A stretch of DNA of 64,000 nucleotides from Sorex araneus (Eukaryota > Chordata > Mammalia > Eulipotyphla > Soricidae), in assembly GCF_027595985.1 (NCBI RefSeq), contig NC_073304.1, positions 141,120,925 to 141,184,924 of the forward strand, read 5' to 3'. The notes under the pieces were generated by a model. That model was given only the letters and a program-made list of their open reading frames with translations. It was not told the origin of the DNA and ran no database searches. Below are positions 31,585 through 42,149 of the stretch, one piece after another (the first letter of the stretch is position 1; every line of letters begins with the position of its first letter). A program made the position numbers and the translations under genes.

Positions 31585-31768
31585 TCCAAGGGGCAGGAAT
31601 GATAATACTGTAGGCAGTGCAATTGCCTTGTACACTGCCAACCTGGATACAATCTCTGGTATCCCATATGATCCACCGTGCATCATTAGAAGTAATTTCT
31701 GAGTGCAGATCCAGGAGTAACCACTGAAAACTGAGGGTTGGACCCCAACAGAAAATAAAAACTGTCCA
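31585..31768 (+). mobile_element. SOR SINE
   Basis: 'ggggcaggaatgataatac', 'gcaattgccttgtacactgcc', 'catatgatccaccgtgcatc', 'aatttctgagtgcagatccagg' and 'gaccccaacagaaaataaaaac'. Confidence 0.88.
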
Positions 31769-31884
31769 GGAGTGAGGGTGACATATGTAATAAAGACTGG
31801 AAACAACCAGTGCTGTCAGGATGTATTGGAAAAGGAAGCCTCTTTTATTATTGGTAGTAACCGCATCTGTTTCAACCTCCATGA

Positions 31885-32525
31885 AAAATAGAAGACTTCT
31901 TAACAAAGAACAGAATTACCATGTGGCTCAATGACTCCACTTCTTGGTTACTAACCCAAGAACACAAAAAAATCAATTAAAAAGACACAAGTACACCTAT
32001 GTCCACTGCAAAACTTAGTAAAATGACCAGATATGTAATAGTTCATGTCCAACACAAGTTGAATGGATCAAGAAACTGTGATATGCAATATATGTATTTG
32101 TATATATAGATAGATATAAATAATAGAATAGTTTGCAGCTGTAGGATGGAATCTCACTATTTGCTGCCACTTGGATGAAAGTGAAAAGCATCATGTTTAG
32201 TGAAGTTAAGTCAGAGGAAGAGACACAAATACTGTGTGATCTCACTCATCTGTGGTACAGAGAAACAAAACAATAGAACACAGTATCTAATAATAGCAAA
32301 CCTCTGGTCTTTGATTGAAAACTGATATTATTAAGCAGAAGAGGGAGAGAGTGGAGGGTAAAGAAGAGGACTAGAAGTTATTATACAAGGACAGTGCTGG
32401 AAGATCTTGGGCAATTGGTAGTGGTGAGGTTCAGTAATCATGTACATCAAAGCCATAAAAATTACCACTATTAGAATCTTGTTACTTAGACTACAATAAT
32501 TACCACATTAAAAGGGAAAAAAATA
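31885..32525 (+). mobile_element. Old L1 3' end (sense)
   Basis: 'aattaccatgtggctcaatg', 'aagtacacctatgtccactgc', 'agaatagtttgcagctgta', 'ttagtgaagttaagtcagag' and 'tgatctcactcatctgtgg' match the diverged L1 ORF2 end and 3' UTR, like an old L1M-type copy. Ends 'gggaaaaaaataaag'. Confidence 0.75.
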
Positions 32526-32539
32526 AAGCTCCGGGTTAA

Positions 32540-32702
32540 CTGAGAAGAGAGCTCAGTGGTCTGACTGAGCCTGGCTTGTACAGGGTCCTGAGTCTGGCCC
32601 TCAGCACCACATGCTGCTCCCCACCTGAATCACGGCCAGGTGTGGTTTGGTGGCTCTCAGTACCAAGGACCCAAGAACCACTGAAAGAGGCCCCTCCAAA
32701 CA
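32540..32702 (+). mobile_element. Old tRNA-SINE-like copy
   Basis: 'agaagagagctcagtggtctg', 'cttgtacagggtcctgag', 'cctcagcaccacatgctg' and 'ggccaggtgtgg' suggest a diverged SOR-type or related SINE. Confidence 0.5.
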
Positions 32703-32854
32703 GCAGGTTGCATCTGGACTGATGCCTTTTTGTCTTTTCTCCCACAAGTATCTCCAACTCCTCTACCTGCCTTTAAGTCTCTGACATCTGTAAATTCTAA
32801 TGAAGATCTTTTTTATTATCTTCTAAGGGTTGGTTTTAATTTCTCCCCACAGAG

Positions 32855-33085
32855 CCAAGAAGTCTCAGCCATCCAGCTGCAAGGTCATGAATTCTGCCAA
32901 TAATCACATAAACTTATCAGAGGTCAAGGCTGAGAAAGACGCTCTGGCCAACACCGGGGTTAAAGTGCACAAAGCCAAAACAACTCCCTGAGCTGTTCCT
33001 CAGACTCTTGATGCATGGAAATTGCCGCTGATTCATATGTGTGCTGTTAAGCCACTAGTTGTGTGGTAAGTTGTGTAGACACAGA
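32855..33085 (+). mobile_element. MLT1-type MaLR LTR fragment
   Basis: 'ccagctgcaaggtcatgaat', 'ctgccaataatcacataaac', 'gacgctctggccaacacc' and 'gtgctgttaagccactagtt' follow the MLT1 LTR order as I recall it. Confidence 0.7.
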
Positions 33086-33354
33086 CATAACAACACACAT
33101 CCTTCAATTCACCAGGAACAAGTTAGACTGGAACAGACCTTTGACTTTTCCCCAACACACCCACCAGTTCTACAAGCCTTAGAATGCACGTGCTCCTATA
33201 TGCCCAAACAGTATAATCTCCAGAAAAGGGTAATAAATGTCACATCATATGCTATCTAGAATTATTGGAGTCTCTACACCAAAATAAGCACTACAAGTTT
33301 ACTAAGAAGGCAGAGATATTAGCCCAAGGGAGGGCTTGATCTCCCCTCATCAAG

Positions 33355-33565
33355 GGAGAGAGGGAGAAGGGGAGAGAGAAAGAGGCAGGGAGAGAAAGAA
33401 TTAAAAAAGAGAAGAAATCAGGGAAGGAAGGAAGGAAGGAAGGAAGGAAGGAAGGAAGGAAGGAAGGAAGGAAGGAAGGAAGGAAGGAAGGAAGGAAGGA
33501 AGGAAGGAAGGAAGGAAGGAAGGAAGGAAGGGAGGAAGGAAGGAATGGGAGGGAGAGAGAAAGCA
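33355..33565. repeat. (GGAA)n/(AAGG)n microsatellite
   Basis: About 125 bp of near-pure GGAA (33421-33545) within a longer purine tract. The Pro/Ser/Phe/Leu frames on the minus strand are artefacts. Confidence 0.97.
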
Positions 33566-33572
33566 ATAAAGA

Positions 33573-33728
33573 CAGACTGGAGCAATAGTACAAGGGTAGG
33601 GCATTTGCCTTGCATGTGGCCCAATGAGGTTGATCCTGGGCATTCCATATTGTTTCCTGAGCCTTGCCAGGAGTGATTCCTAAGCACAGAGTCAGGAGTA
33701 AACTCTGAGCACCGCTGGGTGGGGCAGA
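33573..33728 (+). mobile_element. SOR SINE
   Basis: 'agactggagcaatagtacaag', 'gggcatttgccttgcatg', 'gtgattcctaagcacagag' and 'tctgagcaccgctgggtg'. Confidence 0.92.
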
Positions 33729-34063
33729 GAGGAAGGTAGGAATAAAGGAAAAAAGGAAGGAAGGAATTCACTACATAAGAGAAAAATCAGAGTAAATATA
33801 AGATATAAACAAGGCTATTTTGATATGGAAACTGATAGACAGGGTGAAAAGCAGATATACAGCCAAATGACCAACACTTCTCCAAAAAGCAAGCAAGAAT
33901 GGAAATGGAAGATGGAGGAATTAAAATACCTGGTAACCAGAAGGAAACGTATGTGTGCTTTGTTTACCATACAACCATAAAAGAGTCAGGTTGTAGGAGA
34001 TCCACAAGAAGAGGAAATATTTTCAATTGTGGTTAACATTCCCAAGAATTAGAAAGGCACCTT

Positions 34064-34215
34064 GGGGACTGGAGTTATAGTACAGCGAGTACTATAGCTT
34101 GCCTTGCACACTGCTGACCTGGGTTTAATTCCCAGCATCCCATATGGTCCCCGAGCACCACCAGGAGTAACCCCTGTGCATCACTGGGTGTAAACCAAAA
34201 AGTTTTAAAAAATAG
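34064..34215 (+). mobile_element. SOR SINE
   Basis: 'ggggactggagttatagtacag', 'tgaccTGGGTTTAATTCCCAG' (B-box region), 'catatggtccccgagcacc', 'gtaacccctgtgcatc' and 'gggtgtaaaccaaaaag'. Confidence 0.94.
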
Positions 34216-34284
34216 GCACTTAAAGACTCTGGAGCTAGAATTACATTGACTTCAGGATTTTCAACAGCAATGTTAGGCTTAAAA

Positions 34285-34560
34285 ATCACTGTATCACTGT
34301 CATCCTGTTATTCACCTATTTGCTCAAGCAGGCACAAGTAATGTCTCCATTGGTCGCAGCCCTGAGATTTTAGCAGCCTCTCCTTAATCATCCTTCCCAA
34401 TGATGCCATATTGGAAGCTCTTTCAGGGTCAGGGGAATTAGACTCATTTTTGTTACTGTTTTTGGCATATCGAATATGCCACAGGGAGCTTGCCAGGCTC
34501 TGCCATATGGGCAGGATACTCTCAGTAGTTTGCTGGGCTCTTCGAGAGGGATGAAGAGTG
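34285..34560 (-). mobile_element. RTE-derived SINE (internally deleted RTE)
   Basis: On the minus strand this reads in order: 'agcctggcaagctccctgtg', 'catattcgatatgcc', 'taattcccctgaccctgaaa', 'gagaggctgctaaaatctc', 'agggctg', then 'ccaatggagacattac', 'gtgcctgcttgagcaaat', 'ggatgacagtgatacagtg'. The first RTE-like block equals the 5' edge of the RTE at 42040-42125. The last equals its 3' end at 46258-46333. The join falls right after 'cagggctg'. Confidence 0.88.
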
Positions 34561-34564
34561 TATA

Positions 34565-34955
34565 TAAGAGAATACAAGCAAGTGTGTTAAAACCAAATAC
34601 AGGTGTGCTGCTTTAGGTACATCAATGGGTTACACTATAAGAGGTCATGCAGCTGCATTTCGGGAGCTTTGTTTTATAGTCTCTGGATCTTGGCTGTTGA
34701 TGGGATTACACGGTGCTTCAGGTAGTTTATGGGTGTGACTACCTAGGTACTGGAAAATGGAGGATCTGGGTGGAGGAAACCCAGTCCTGATCTGAGCAGG
34801 CTTAGAGATCTCAGTCCTGAGTCCCGCACACCTGGGTTTCTCTCCCAGTTCCTTCCTGAATGAGGCTCGTCTGAGCATGTGGAGCATGTGGAGTGTCCTT
34901 GAGCATGGCTGTGGCTGGGTTCTGGAGGTTTTCTGCATCGTTGCTCTCTTCCAGG
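34565..34955 (-). mobile_element. Composite-element 5' module, antisense
   Basis: Shares 'gcacacctgggtttctctcc', 'gagatctcagtcctgagtcc' and 'gggttctggaggttttctgc' with the 5' modules at 13970-14110 and 58170-58245. No clear L1-like 3' end is attached. Confidence 0.6.
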
Positions 34956-34959
34956 AGCT

Positions 34960-35178
34960 TTGTTTTATGGTCTCTGGATCTTGAACTACTCTGGATCTTG
35001 ACTCTCACTCCGACCTCTGGATTCTGACTTTCACTCTGGATTCTGACTCCGACTCTGGATTCTGACTCTGACTGCTTCTCGCTCCGACGACTCCCTGACT
35101 CTCTTTTTCTGCTTCCTCTTCTTCCCGTTCTCTTCTTCTTCCTCAATGGATCCTGACTCTGACTCTCATTTAAAATAT
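34960..35178. repeat. Minisatellite, about 18-bp unit
   Basis: Degenerate copies of 'tctggattctgactctgac' and shorter 'gactctgactct' units run from about 34972 to 35078 and again near 35148-35170. The minus-strand Ser/Glu/Arg frame is its translation, not a gene. Confidence 0.8.
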
Positions 35179-35242
35179 TATCAAGCATAGCTCTATACCT
35201 AGAAATGTATAACTAGAAAGTTATTATAATATCTTGCAGGCT

Positions 35243-35330
35243 GGGGGTTTAGGTGTATGGCTCAGTGATAGCGCGTATGCCTTCCATGTGAAAGACATGG
35301 ATTCTATGCCTAGGAATCCCTTCAAAAGTG
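35243..35330 (+). mobile_element. Short tRNA-like SINE
   Basis: 'taggtgtatggctcagtgat', 'gcgcgtatgccttccatgtg' and 'acatggattctatgcc' resemble tRNA A- and B-box halves; same type as 7534/8969 and 41090. Confidence 0.6.
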
Positions 35331-35344
35331 TACATATCCTACAT

Positions 35345-35790
35345 ATGTATACATTCAGCATGTAAGTCATCAAAGGCATGCTTCATGACAGAGTTACAAA
35401 GAGAAAAAAAGGAGAGGGTGTTCACAGCAGAGAAATGAGCTGGAAAGCTAGAAGTAGAGTAACTAAGAAGAAAGTGAGAAAGACGGGGCCAGAGAGTGGG
35501 ACACAGACCAGAGCATGAACACTCTATGTGCCAAGAGACTTTAGATTTCTTCTAAGACTGTAAGAAGCCTGGGGACAGCCGGAAATAGATGGAATTCAAT
35601 TACCCCTGGTAACAAATCATTCGGCCTGCACTGTGTATAGTTACCTGTAGGGGGCAGCAGTGGATACAAGATGAAATGTGACCTGGCCTTGTTCAGTGGC
35701 AGTGGTGATGGAGAGACAAGGAATTATTTAATTTATGATTGGGATATAAAGTAGGCAAAAGCCATTACCGAGTGTGTAGAAGGGAAGAAA
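35345..35790. other. Single-copy sequence
   Basis: Nothing recognised. Confidence 0.35.
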
Positions 35791-35794
35791 GAGA

Positions 35795-35868
35795 GCCAGG
35801 GGTGTAGCCATAGAACACTCGCCTTTCATGTGTGAAACCCTTGACTTGATTCCAGGTTAAGAGAGAAG
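35795..35868 (+). mobile_element. Short tRNA-like SINE
   Basis: 'ccaggggtgtagccatagaac', 'ctcgcctttcatgtgtgaaa' and 'ttgacttgattcc' resemble the same tRNA-like family. Confidence 0.5.
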
Positions 35869-35999
35869 AACTAAAAAGTAGTAGGGAAAATAGTAAGGCA
35901 AAGACTGAAGGGGGAGATTCGGGAAGAGCCGACCAGAAGTTCTGACTTGGTCCGGTAAGAGTATCAGAACTCAGCCGTCAGCCCAGCTTTACAGAGGCA

Positions 36000-36825
36000 C
36001 GGCTAAATCTCCGAGGAGATGCAAGTTAAGCCGCTAAAATTTCACAGGTTCACAATCTTACTGGCTAAAATCTCTAGCGCACCCTTGGGAGGAGGCAGAA
36101 TGGGTCCCTGCCCTGTCAAAGCCCTGACAGCTGCATCCACACCCCACAGTTGCAACCACGGCTCAATTCCAGGGCTTCATGACTAATCTCCGCAGAGACA
36201 CCAAACCAACAGAAATTCCAGGTTTTTCAGGCTGAAAACTCTGAAGTGGTGAGTAGGGGAGGTACTGTCCCCTGCCCCCCATACTCCTGCAAGTGCCTGG
36301 CAGCCACACCCGCACCCCACAGCTGTCACCATGTAAACTCATACCTTGGCCCAGTTCTACAGATCTTAGAGCACGCAGACCCAGATGCATCATCGAGATA
36401 CCTCCAAATCCCACAATACCAACATCCCAGTAGGAGCACATCACATTAGATGGGGAGTAACAATTAAGCTCAGAAAACTAAAACAATAACACAGAACGCT
36501 CAATTAATAACGAACATCTTTGTAATCCTTTAGACAAGGACTTAATGACCCCACATTGAGCTATAACAATTTCCACAGATTTTTTTTCCTGAAACATTTT
36601 ATGATAATTCCATTAGCCATTTCTTTGTAGCAAGCAGTACAAAATAAATTATTTTTTGCCTCTAAGAGGGTAGTATTAGGGGGTTAGGCTTGGAAAATGG
36701 AGACAATGCTGGAGGGAAGGTCCCACTGGTGGTAGGGTTGGTGCTGGAACATTGAATGCCTGAAACACCTGTATTATGAATGATTTTGTAATTCATGGTA
36801 TTTAAATAAAGAAACAAATCTCAGT
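36000..36825 (+). mobile_element. Type-2 composite retroelement
   Basis: Two related 5' segments, 'gctgcatccacaccccacag' (36130) and 'gccacacccgcaccccacag' (36302), suggest tandem monomers about 170 bp apart. The 3' end has 'agcagtacaaaataaattat', 'ggtagggttggtgctggaac', 'attgaatgcctgaaacacc' and 'atttaaataaagaaac'. Confidence 0.7.
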
Positions 36826-36992
36826 TTCCCTCAACAAAGATTCAAAATAAAATGGAAGACTAAAGAGAATATGGAAAGTAACATATTGAGCAAAACTGGA
36901 AAACTTGTGATTATCTCAGATTGAAAATGATCAGGATACGGATTTATTTTATTTCAGAAGTCAAGTAGACAATTTGGTTTTTGTTTGTTTAC

Positions 36993-37162
36993 CTGTTGTG
37001 GGTCCACACTCAGCTACGCCAGGGCTTACTCCTGGCTCTGTGCTCAGGGATCACTCCTGGTAAGGCTCAAGAACCATATGTCGTTCTGTGGTTAGAACCA
37101 AGGTTGGAAACGTGTAAGGCAAGTGTCTTACTCCTATACTATCTTTATGACCCTCAAGATAG
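36993..37162 (-). mobile_element. SOR SINE, antisense
   Basis: 'ggcttactcctggctctgtg', 'ctcagggatcactcctgg', 'aaccatatgtcg' and 'actatctttatgaccctc'. Confidence 0.9.
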
Positions 37163-37164
37163 GC

Positions 37165-37412
37165 ATATTTTAGCAAATAAAAGATAATCAGGGTTCTATT
37201 TCTCATTCCTTGGAAACAGTTCCCATGTCACTAAATGGCATCATTTATAGTTTACTCGGGCATTGAACCAAAAATTGAGAGAAAACCATGTGGGGTTTTC
37301 TCTCCCACTCCTCTGCAAGAACTTTTCAAGCATGCCTGAGAACTTGTGCTTACATGTGAGAAAGGGCTGGGGTATAAACAAGGACAGATACACACACACA
37401 CATACACACATT
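37165..37412. other. Single-copy sequence with (AC)n
   Basis: (AC)n at 37389-37410; nothing else recognised. Confidence 0.4.
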
Positions 37413-37414
37413 TT

Positions 37415-38260
37415 AATTTTTTATTTACTTTTTAAATTTTTATTGAATATCTGTGAGGTAGACCATTATAAAGCTGTTCATAATTGGGCTTCAGTCACAC
37501 AATGATCCAACACCCATCCCTCCACCAGTACACACGTCCCACCACCAAAGCCCCTGTTTTCCTCCCACCATCCCCCAGCATTCTTGCCCTCCACCTGACC
37601 TGCCTCTATGGTAGGCACCCCTCTCCCTCTCTCTCCTTTTGTGCATTGTGCTTTGCAATACAGATACTTAAGAGGTTTTCTTGTTTGTTCAGGGTATTCA
37701 GTATTTTTATCAGGAAGGTTCAGCTGGAGTAAGTTTTCAAACTGGGTAGCCGCCTTGGGGTATGGACGTGAATGCTGAGGCTTCCAGAAGTACAGGGAGT
37801 TATGGGGTAGGTAGCCTATCCCGATCCCGAGAAAGCCTGGAGATTTCAGTCACAAAACCTGCATATCCCAATTTTCAGTGGATTATATCTTGGTGAGGTC
37901 CATCCCAAGATGGTGGACTCCAGCCAGGAATATGGCAGTGATTTTGGGTTGAAGGATCAAGTGGCTACGGGGGGCTCTGCCTGGGTGGGCATCAGGCTGG
38001 CTCACCCCTCTCTGATTTACCCAGGTCTGTTCAGCCTTGTGCAGGTCCAAGATTAACTGCAGCTTTTGATCTCTTTCAAGATTTATTTATAAGTCTCTGA
38101 AACAAGGCTGTAGAAGAACTTGCATGGTGGCACTGGTTCATGGGGGTGACTCCTGGTGTTTTAAGGAGTATAGCGAAGTGTGTGTGTGGCAGAGAGAGTA
38201 GCCCATTCCGACCCTGAGAAAGCCTGGAGATTTCAGTCACAAAATACACACATTTTTTAA
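37415..38260 (-). mobile_element. Type-1 composite retroelement, antisense
   Basis: Poly-T start, 'catccctccaccagtacac', 'cctctatggtaggcacccc', a short CT tract (37617-37640), then 5' modules in tandem. The block 'gagaaagcctggagatttca' occurs at 37829 and 38216, giving a monomer of about 387 bp, comparable with the 14525-15120 copy. Confidence 0.72.
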
Positions 38261-38269
38261 AATGTCATC

Positions 38270-38630
38270 TTAAGTGTTTTACGCTCACTTCTGATTTTTC
38301 TGCCTCAAATGAGTCATATTCTTCAAAATATAATGAACAAATATTTACTTTCAGTCATCCTCCAAGTTTAATACAGGAATTGATGCCCAAACTCAACTAA
38401 AGTGTAATCTAAACTATATCCAAGTGTAATTTAGAAATAGCGTGCATGCTCTCTTATATATTGTTTCTAAATTACACTCTTCATGCTATAGGAAGGACAT
38501 TTTTTCCTTTTTCTTCTTAGAGTTTCTAACTGTGTCCAAGAATTCAGTTGACAGTAAGATAGAGTAGCCGGTGGTGGGTGTGGGGGTGTGGGTTGGATAG
38601 CTCAGAAGCTAAAGGGCTGCCTTCCAAAGC
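38270..38630. other. Single-copy sequence
   Basis: Nothing recognised; a short 'ttgtttctaaattacactc' lies near an inverted counterpart 'agtgtaatttagaaata' (38422). Confidence 0.35.
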
Positions 38631-38633
38631 CTG

Positions 38634-38808
38634 AGGTCTGGAGAGATAGTACAGTAGGCAGGCACTTACCTTGCATGTGACTGACCTGAGTTCAATCCCC
38701 AGTATCCCATATGTCCCCTAATCACTGCCAGGAATTATCCCAGAGCAGATTTGGGAGTATGCCCTAAGCATAGTTCAGTATAGCCCCAAATATTAAATAC
38801 GAAAACCC
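38634..38808 (+). mobile_element. SOR SINE
   Basis: 'gtctggagagatagtacagt', 'gcacttaccttgcatgtg', 'gagttcaatccccagtatcc' and 'atgccctaagcatag'. Confidence 0.9.
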
Positions 38809-38809
38809 A

Positions 38810-39225
38810 AAACTCAAGACCCAGGGCCCTAAGTTTGACCCCTAGTGCTGCCCACAGGTACTAGCAAGGTCGGGTCCCGGACTCCTGATTCTGGGAATAC
38901 TCCCCACCTCCTCACCCCAGAAGCCCAGCACACAATATGGTATGCCATCTCTGGAACATCACTGTCACTGTGTGAAAACACCACAACAAAAGTGTGCAGC
39001 CCTAGGCAAAACACCACAAAGAGAACCTGTCCCACCCCCAAACTCTGTGCAAACTCGTGTCACTGCCACAGCATACAGCACAGGGAAGGGAAGAGGGGAG
39101 AGAACGAACAGAGGAAAGCATGCAAATAGCTGGCACCTGCATGAAGAATGAAGACCCAGAACACAGCCAATGTGAGTATGCACCATTTAGAACAGAGTGG
39201 CAATAGTGGGGACTTGGGAGATTAC
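38810..39225. other. Mostly single-copy sequence
   Basis: Contains 'ctcacccc' and 'caccacaa' words but no recognisable gene; the 183-codon minus frame crossing here has no domain. Confidence 0.35.
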
Positions 39226-39477
39226 TCAGAGAGTGGAGTACTGAGTGCAATCCCGGTGCCACGCAACTCTCTGAGTACTGCTGGGGCAGCAGTTCCACTC
39301 CACCTGTCTGGACACCAATGGACACACCTCTACCCCTGGGCCAGATACTGTCTGGGGTGGCCTTAGGACTCTTATGTACCACTGGAGAAACCCTGCCCTG
39401 CCCGCCCAAAGAGCAGCAATTGTGGAAAAAATAAAGTGTAAGGGGAGGAAAAATACGGATAAAGATTTTTGTGGGGC

Positions 39478-39545
39478 GGAAACCACCTGGGCGTGCTCGG
39501 GGCCTACTCCTGGCTCTGTGCTCAGGGTGACCCTGAATGTGCTGG
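39478..39545 (-). mobile_element. SOR SINE fragment, antisense
   Basis: 'gcgtgctcggggcctactcc' and 'tggctctgtgctcagggtg' are the reverse SOR 3' half. Confidence 0.75.
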
Positions 39546-39649
39546 AGTACCATTCACTTGGCTTCTTTTAGGGTCTTCCTGGCCTTTACTCCAGGCTTCT
39601 GGTGACAAGAATGTCACTTTCCTCTGTGAATGGAAGGACAGCTCTCCAC

Positions 39650-39790
39650 AGGAGTTTGGGTCATACAGGGTGATGCTCCAGACTTACTTGGCTCTGCTCT
39701 CAGACACCAGTCCTGGTGGACTCTGGGGTGCTGAGTGCAAGTTAAGCCCTCAACCACTGGCTGTCTCTCTGGCTTCTGGGCACCTGCTGT
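39650..39790 (-). mobile_element. SOR-like SINE, antisense, diverged
   Basis: 'gtgatgctccagacttacttg', 'tggctctgctctcagacacc', 'ggtgctgagtgcaagttaag' and 'ctgtctctctggcttc'. Confidence 0.55.
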
Positions 39791-40054
39791 AAGGAGGAGC
39801 AGGGCAGGTCATAGCCCCTTTCTTGCCCCTGTTGCCATTTGCATTACGTTCTAGCTCAATCATTCAACATGCCAAGTGAGCACTTTTGAGAGCTGGCTCT
39901 TTCCTTCAGCACCAAACCTTGACTCCCTCTCTCTTTCTATCCCCGGCCCCTACCTAACCATCCTCTCCATGAATCCTGTCACCTGCTCATTTCCTTTCAT
40001 GCCTTCACTTCCCTTTGATTCTTCCCACAGCCAGCTCTGGGGTTTTTACTTTGG

Positions 40055-40245
40055 GAACGGGATGGGAGCCAAACCCAGCAGTTCTCAGGGCTTACTACTG
40101 TGCACAAGGATCATTCCTCCTGGAGCTCAGGGGACCATATGTGGTATCAGGCAACATATGGTCTCCTGAGGAATGCCAGCAGTGATTGGCTGTGTGCAAG
40201 GCAAACTCCCTACCCACTCTACTGCTGCTCCAGCCCCTGAACATT
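40055..40245 (-). mobile_element. SOR SINE, antisense, with internal duplication
   Basis: 'gttctcagggcttactactg', 'ctcaggggaccatatgtgg' and 'tgctgctccagcccctg'. The word 'catatgg' appears twice (40137, 40156), suggesting a small internal duplication. Confidence 0.88.
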
Positions 40246-40474
40246 CTTTTAATCTATTAGCTCAACAATAATTTTTAAACATTATAACTCTGGGACCAGA
40301 GTGATAGAGGATAGGCCAGTTGGTAGAGGCCCTATCAAGTCCCTTTTGTACAGAAAAACAGATAAGAGAGGGAAAGAAAGATCTAAATTAGGAAATTGGC
40401 CAAGCAAACAATTTTTAAAAACTATATTAAATTAAAATAATTAGAATTAAAATAAACATTGAAATGAATAAACT

Positions 40475-40622
40475 CTTTTGGGGGGTGGAGACACATCTGG
40501 TCATGCTTGGGGATTACTCCTCAAGGATTTCAGGGGACCATATGAGGTGCCCGGGATCAAAATTGGGTCAGCCATGTGCAAGGCAAACACCCTACCCACT
40601 GTATTATTGCTCTGGCCCAGAA
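40475..40622 (-). mobile_element. SOR SINE, antisense
   Basis: 'tctggtcatgcttggggatta', 'aggggaccatatgagg', 'ccgggatcaaaattggg' and 'gtattattgctctggccc'. Confidence 0.92.
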
Positions 40623-40624
40623 AG

Positions 40625-41085
40625 GAGTTTTTAAAGGTACTGAAGGTCATGGAGTAAGAAGACTAGATGTTCCACATTGCACTTCAATCATATCAGCTTG
40701 ATTGGTGGACTCATTCTGTTTAGTTGATTCCCCGTGTATGGCAGGATCCCAGATGTAATAGGCTTCAAGTTCTCAAAACAAAATTGAGAAAGAAGATTAC
40801 ACGTCAAATCACTGATTACCAGTGAATTGCTCTCATTAGAGGGTTGTGCTCAGTGAGAGGCTAGTTAAATGACTCCTGGCTCTAGAGTGCTTAAGTCAGG
40901 GAAAGCAAAATGTACTTGCTACAGTCAAGACTTGTTAGTAAACTAAGAGAGATTCTAACTCTTACTGTCCTTTTAACACATATCTAATTTTTGGTTAATT
41001 TTTTTTCTGATTAACTATCAATTGTTTCTGATGTCATTTTAAGCATTCGGAAAGTTCATCAACACACAGAATGAACCGCAACATG
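40625..41085. other. Single-copy sequence
   Basis: Nothing recognised. Confidence 0.35.
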
Positions 41086-41089
41086 AAGG

Positions 41090-41170
41090 ACTGAATATGT
41101 TGCTCAGCGGTGGAGCACATGCTTTGTATTTATAAGGTCCTGGTATCGCTTCCTGGTATCAAAAACATAA
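41090..41170 (+). mobile_element. Short tRNA-like SINE
   Basis: 'gaatatgttgctcagcggtgg', 'agcacatgctttgtat' and 'aaggtcctggtatcgcttcc', like 7534/8969. Confidence 0.6.
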
Positions 41171-41174
41171 AACT

Positions 41175-41575
41175 TTAATTCTGGCCCCAAAATATCATGC
41201 TCTAGAGATAGTCATTGACCTTTTCTCTTAGAATATGAAACAGGAGTAAAAGTTAACAAAAAAAAATGTTCCTGTCAAATTCTCCTTCCTATTAAGAATT
41301 GTCTGCCTCTGAAGAAACAATATTACGTCTAGAGAGGAGAGAGGTGTTTCTAACTACAGTGTAACCACCAGCTTATCCTTGATATTCAGAACTAGTTAGC
41401 TGTCCCCTATCCACTAATATTCTCTACCTATTTCCCAGGGTGAACATGGGGATTGAGCAAGCCAATACATCACTCATTTTCAGTGCAGTTCAAAAATTAT
41501 TGTCATTGTGACTGTCTATGATTGTTGTCTCTGACCCTGTAGTACAAAACTGCTTTTGCTTTTGTTTGTTTTTGT
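41175..41575. other. Single-copy sequence
   Basis: Nothing recognised. Confidence 0.35.
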
Positions 41576-41577
41576 TT

Positions 41578-41703
41578 TAAAGTCACATAGCTGTGCTCAG
41601 GGATTTCTCCTGACGGTACTCAGGATATGTGGTGCTGAGGATCAAACCAAGATCAGTCTGTGAAAGGCAAGTGAGTTAACCTCTGTACTATCTCTCTGGC
41701 CCT
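41578..41703 (-). mobile_element. SOR SINE, antisense, partial
   Basis: 'gctgtgctcagggatttctcc', 'gatcaaaccaagatcag' and 'actatctctctggccctg'. Confidence 0.82.
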
Positions 41704-42006
41704 GTCTTTTCAAGTTTATTTTATGTGCTGAAGACCATCTCTTATTTACCCCACTCAATAGAAACAAATTGCTGTGTTGCCAGCTCTGTAATGCTTCCAG
41801 ACACAGTGCTGCTTCATTTACTCTGAGGGGAAATAAGTTCATTAGAAATGACATTTTCTTGGAGAGCTGATCTTCAGCTAACAAAATGCCCTCAGAGCAC
41901 TTGTGACTTTTTGCAGCTGTCTGGTGTCACCACTTTAGTCTCCAGGGACCTTGGGGTCAATGGGCAAAACTGCCAAGTGTGAAATAAGTCCAGGCGAGGA
42001 TCTAAG

Positions 42007-42036
42007 ATTTATTATTATTATTATTATTATTATTAA
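42007..42036. repeat. (ATT)n microsatellite
   Basis: About ten ATT units, immediately upstream of the RTE 5' edge. Confidence 0.95.
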
Positions 42037-42149
42037 ATTAATTCCCCTGACCCTGAAAGACCCCCCAATATGGCAGCATTAAGAAGGATGAACAAGGAGA
42101 GGCTGATAAAAATCTCAGGGCTGAACTAGGCTACCAAAACGAAGAAGGA

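Noticed and set aside
33418..33771. Possible CRISPR-like or ordered repeat array
   Set aside because: A simple GGAA microsatellite without spacers, in a mammalian genome.
34811..35188. Ser/Arg-rich 125-codon frame resembling an SR protein
   Set aside because: Translation of the minisatellite at 34960-35178.
39002..39553. 183-codon minus frame
   Set aside because: No recognisable domain, crosses SINE-like sequence, and overlaps other chance frames of similar length.
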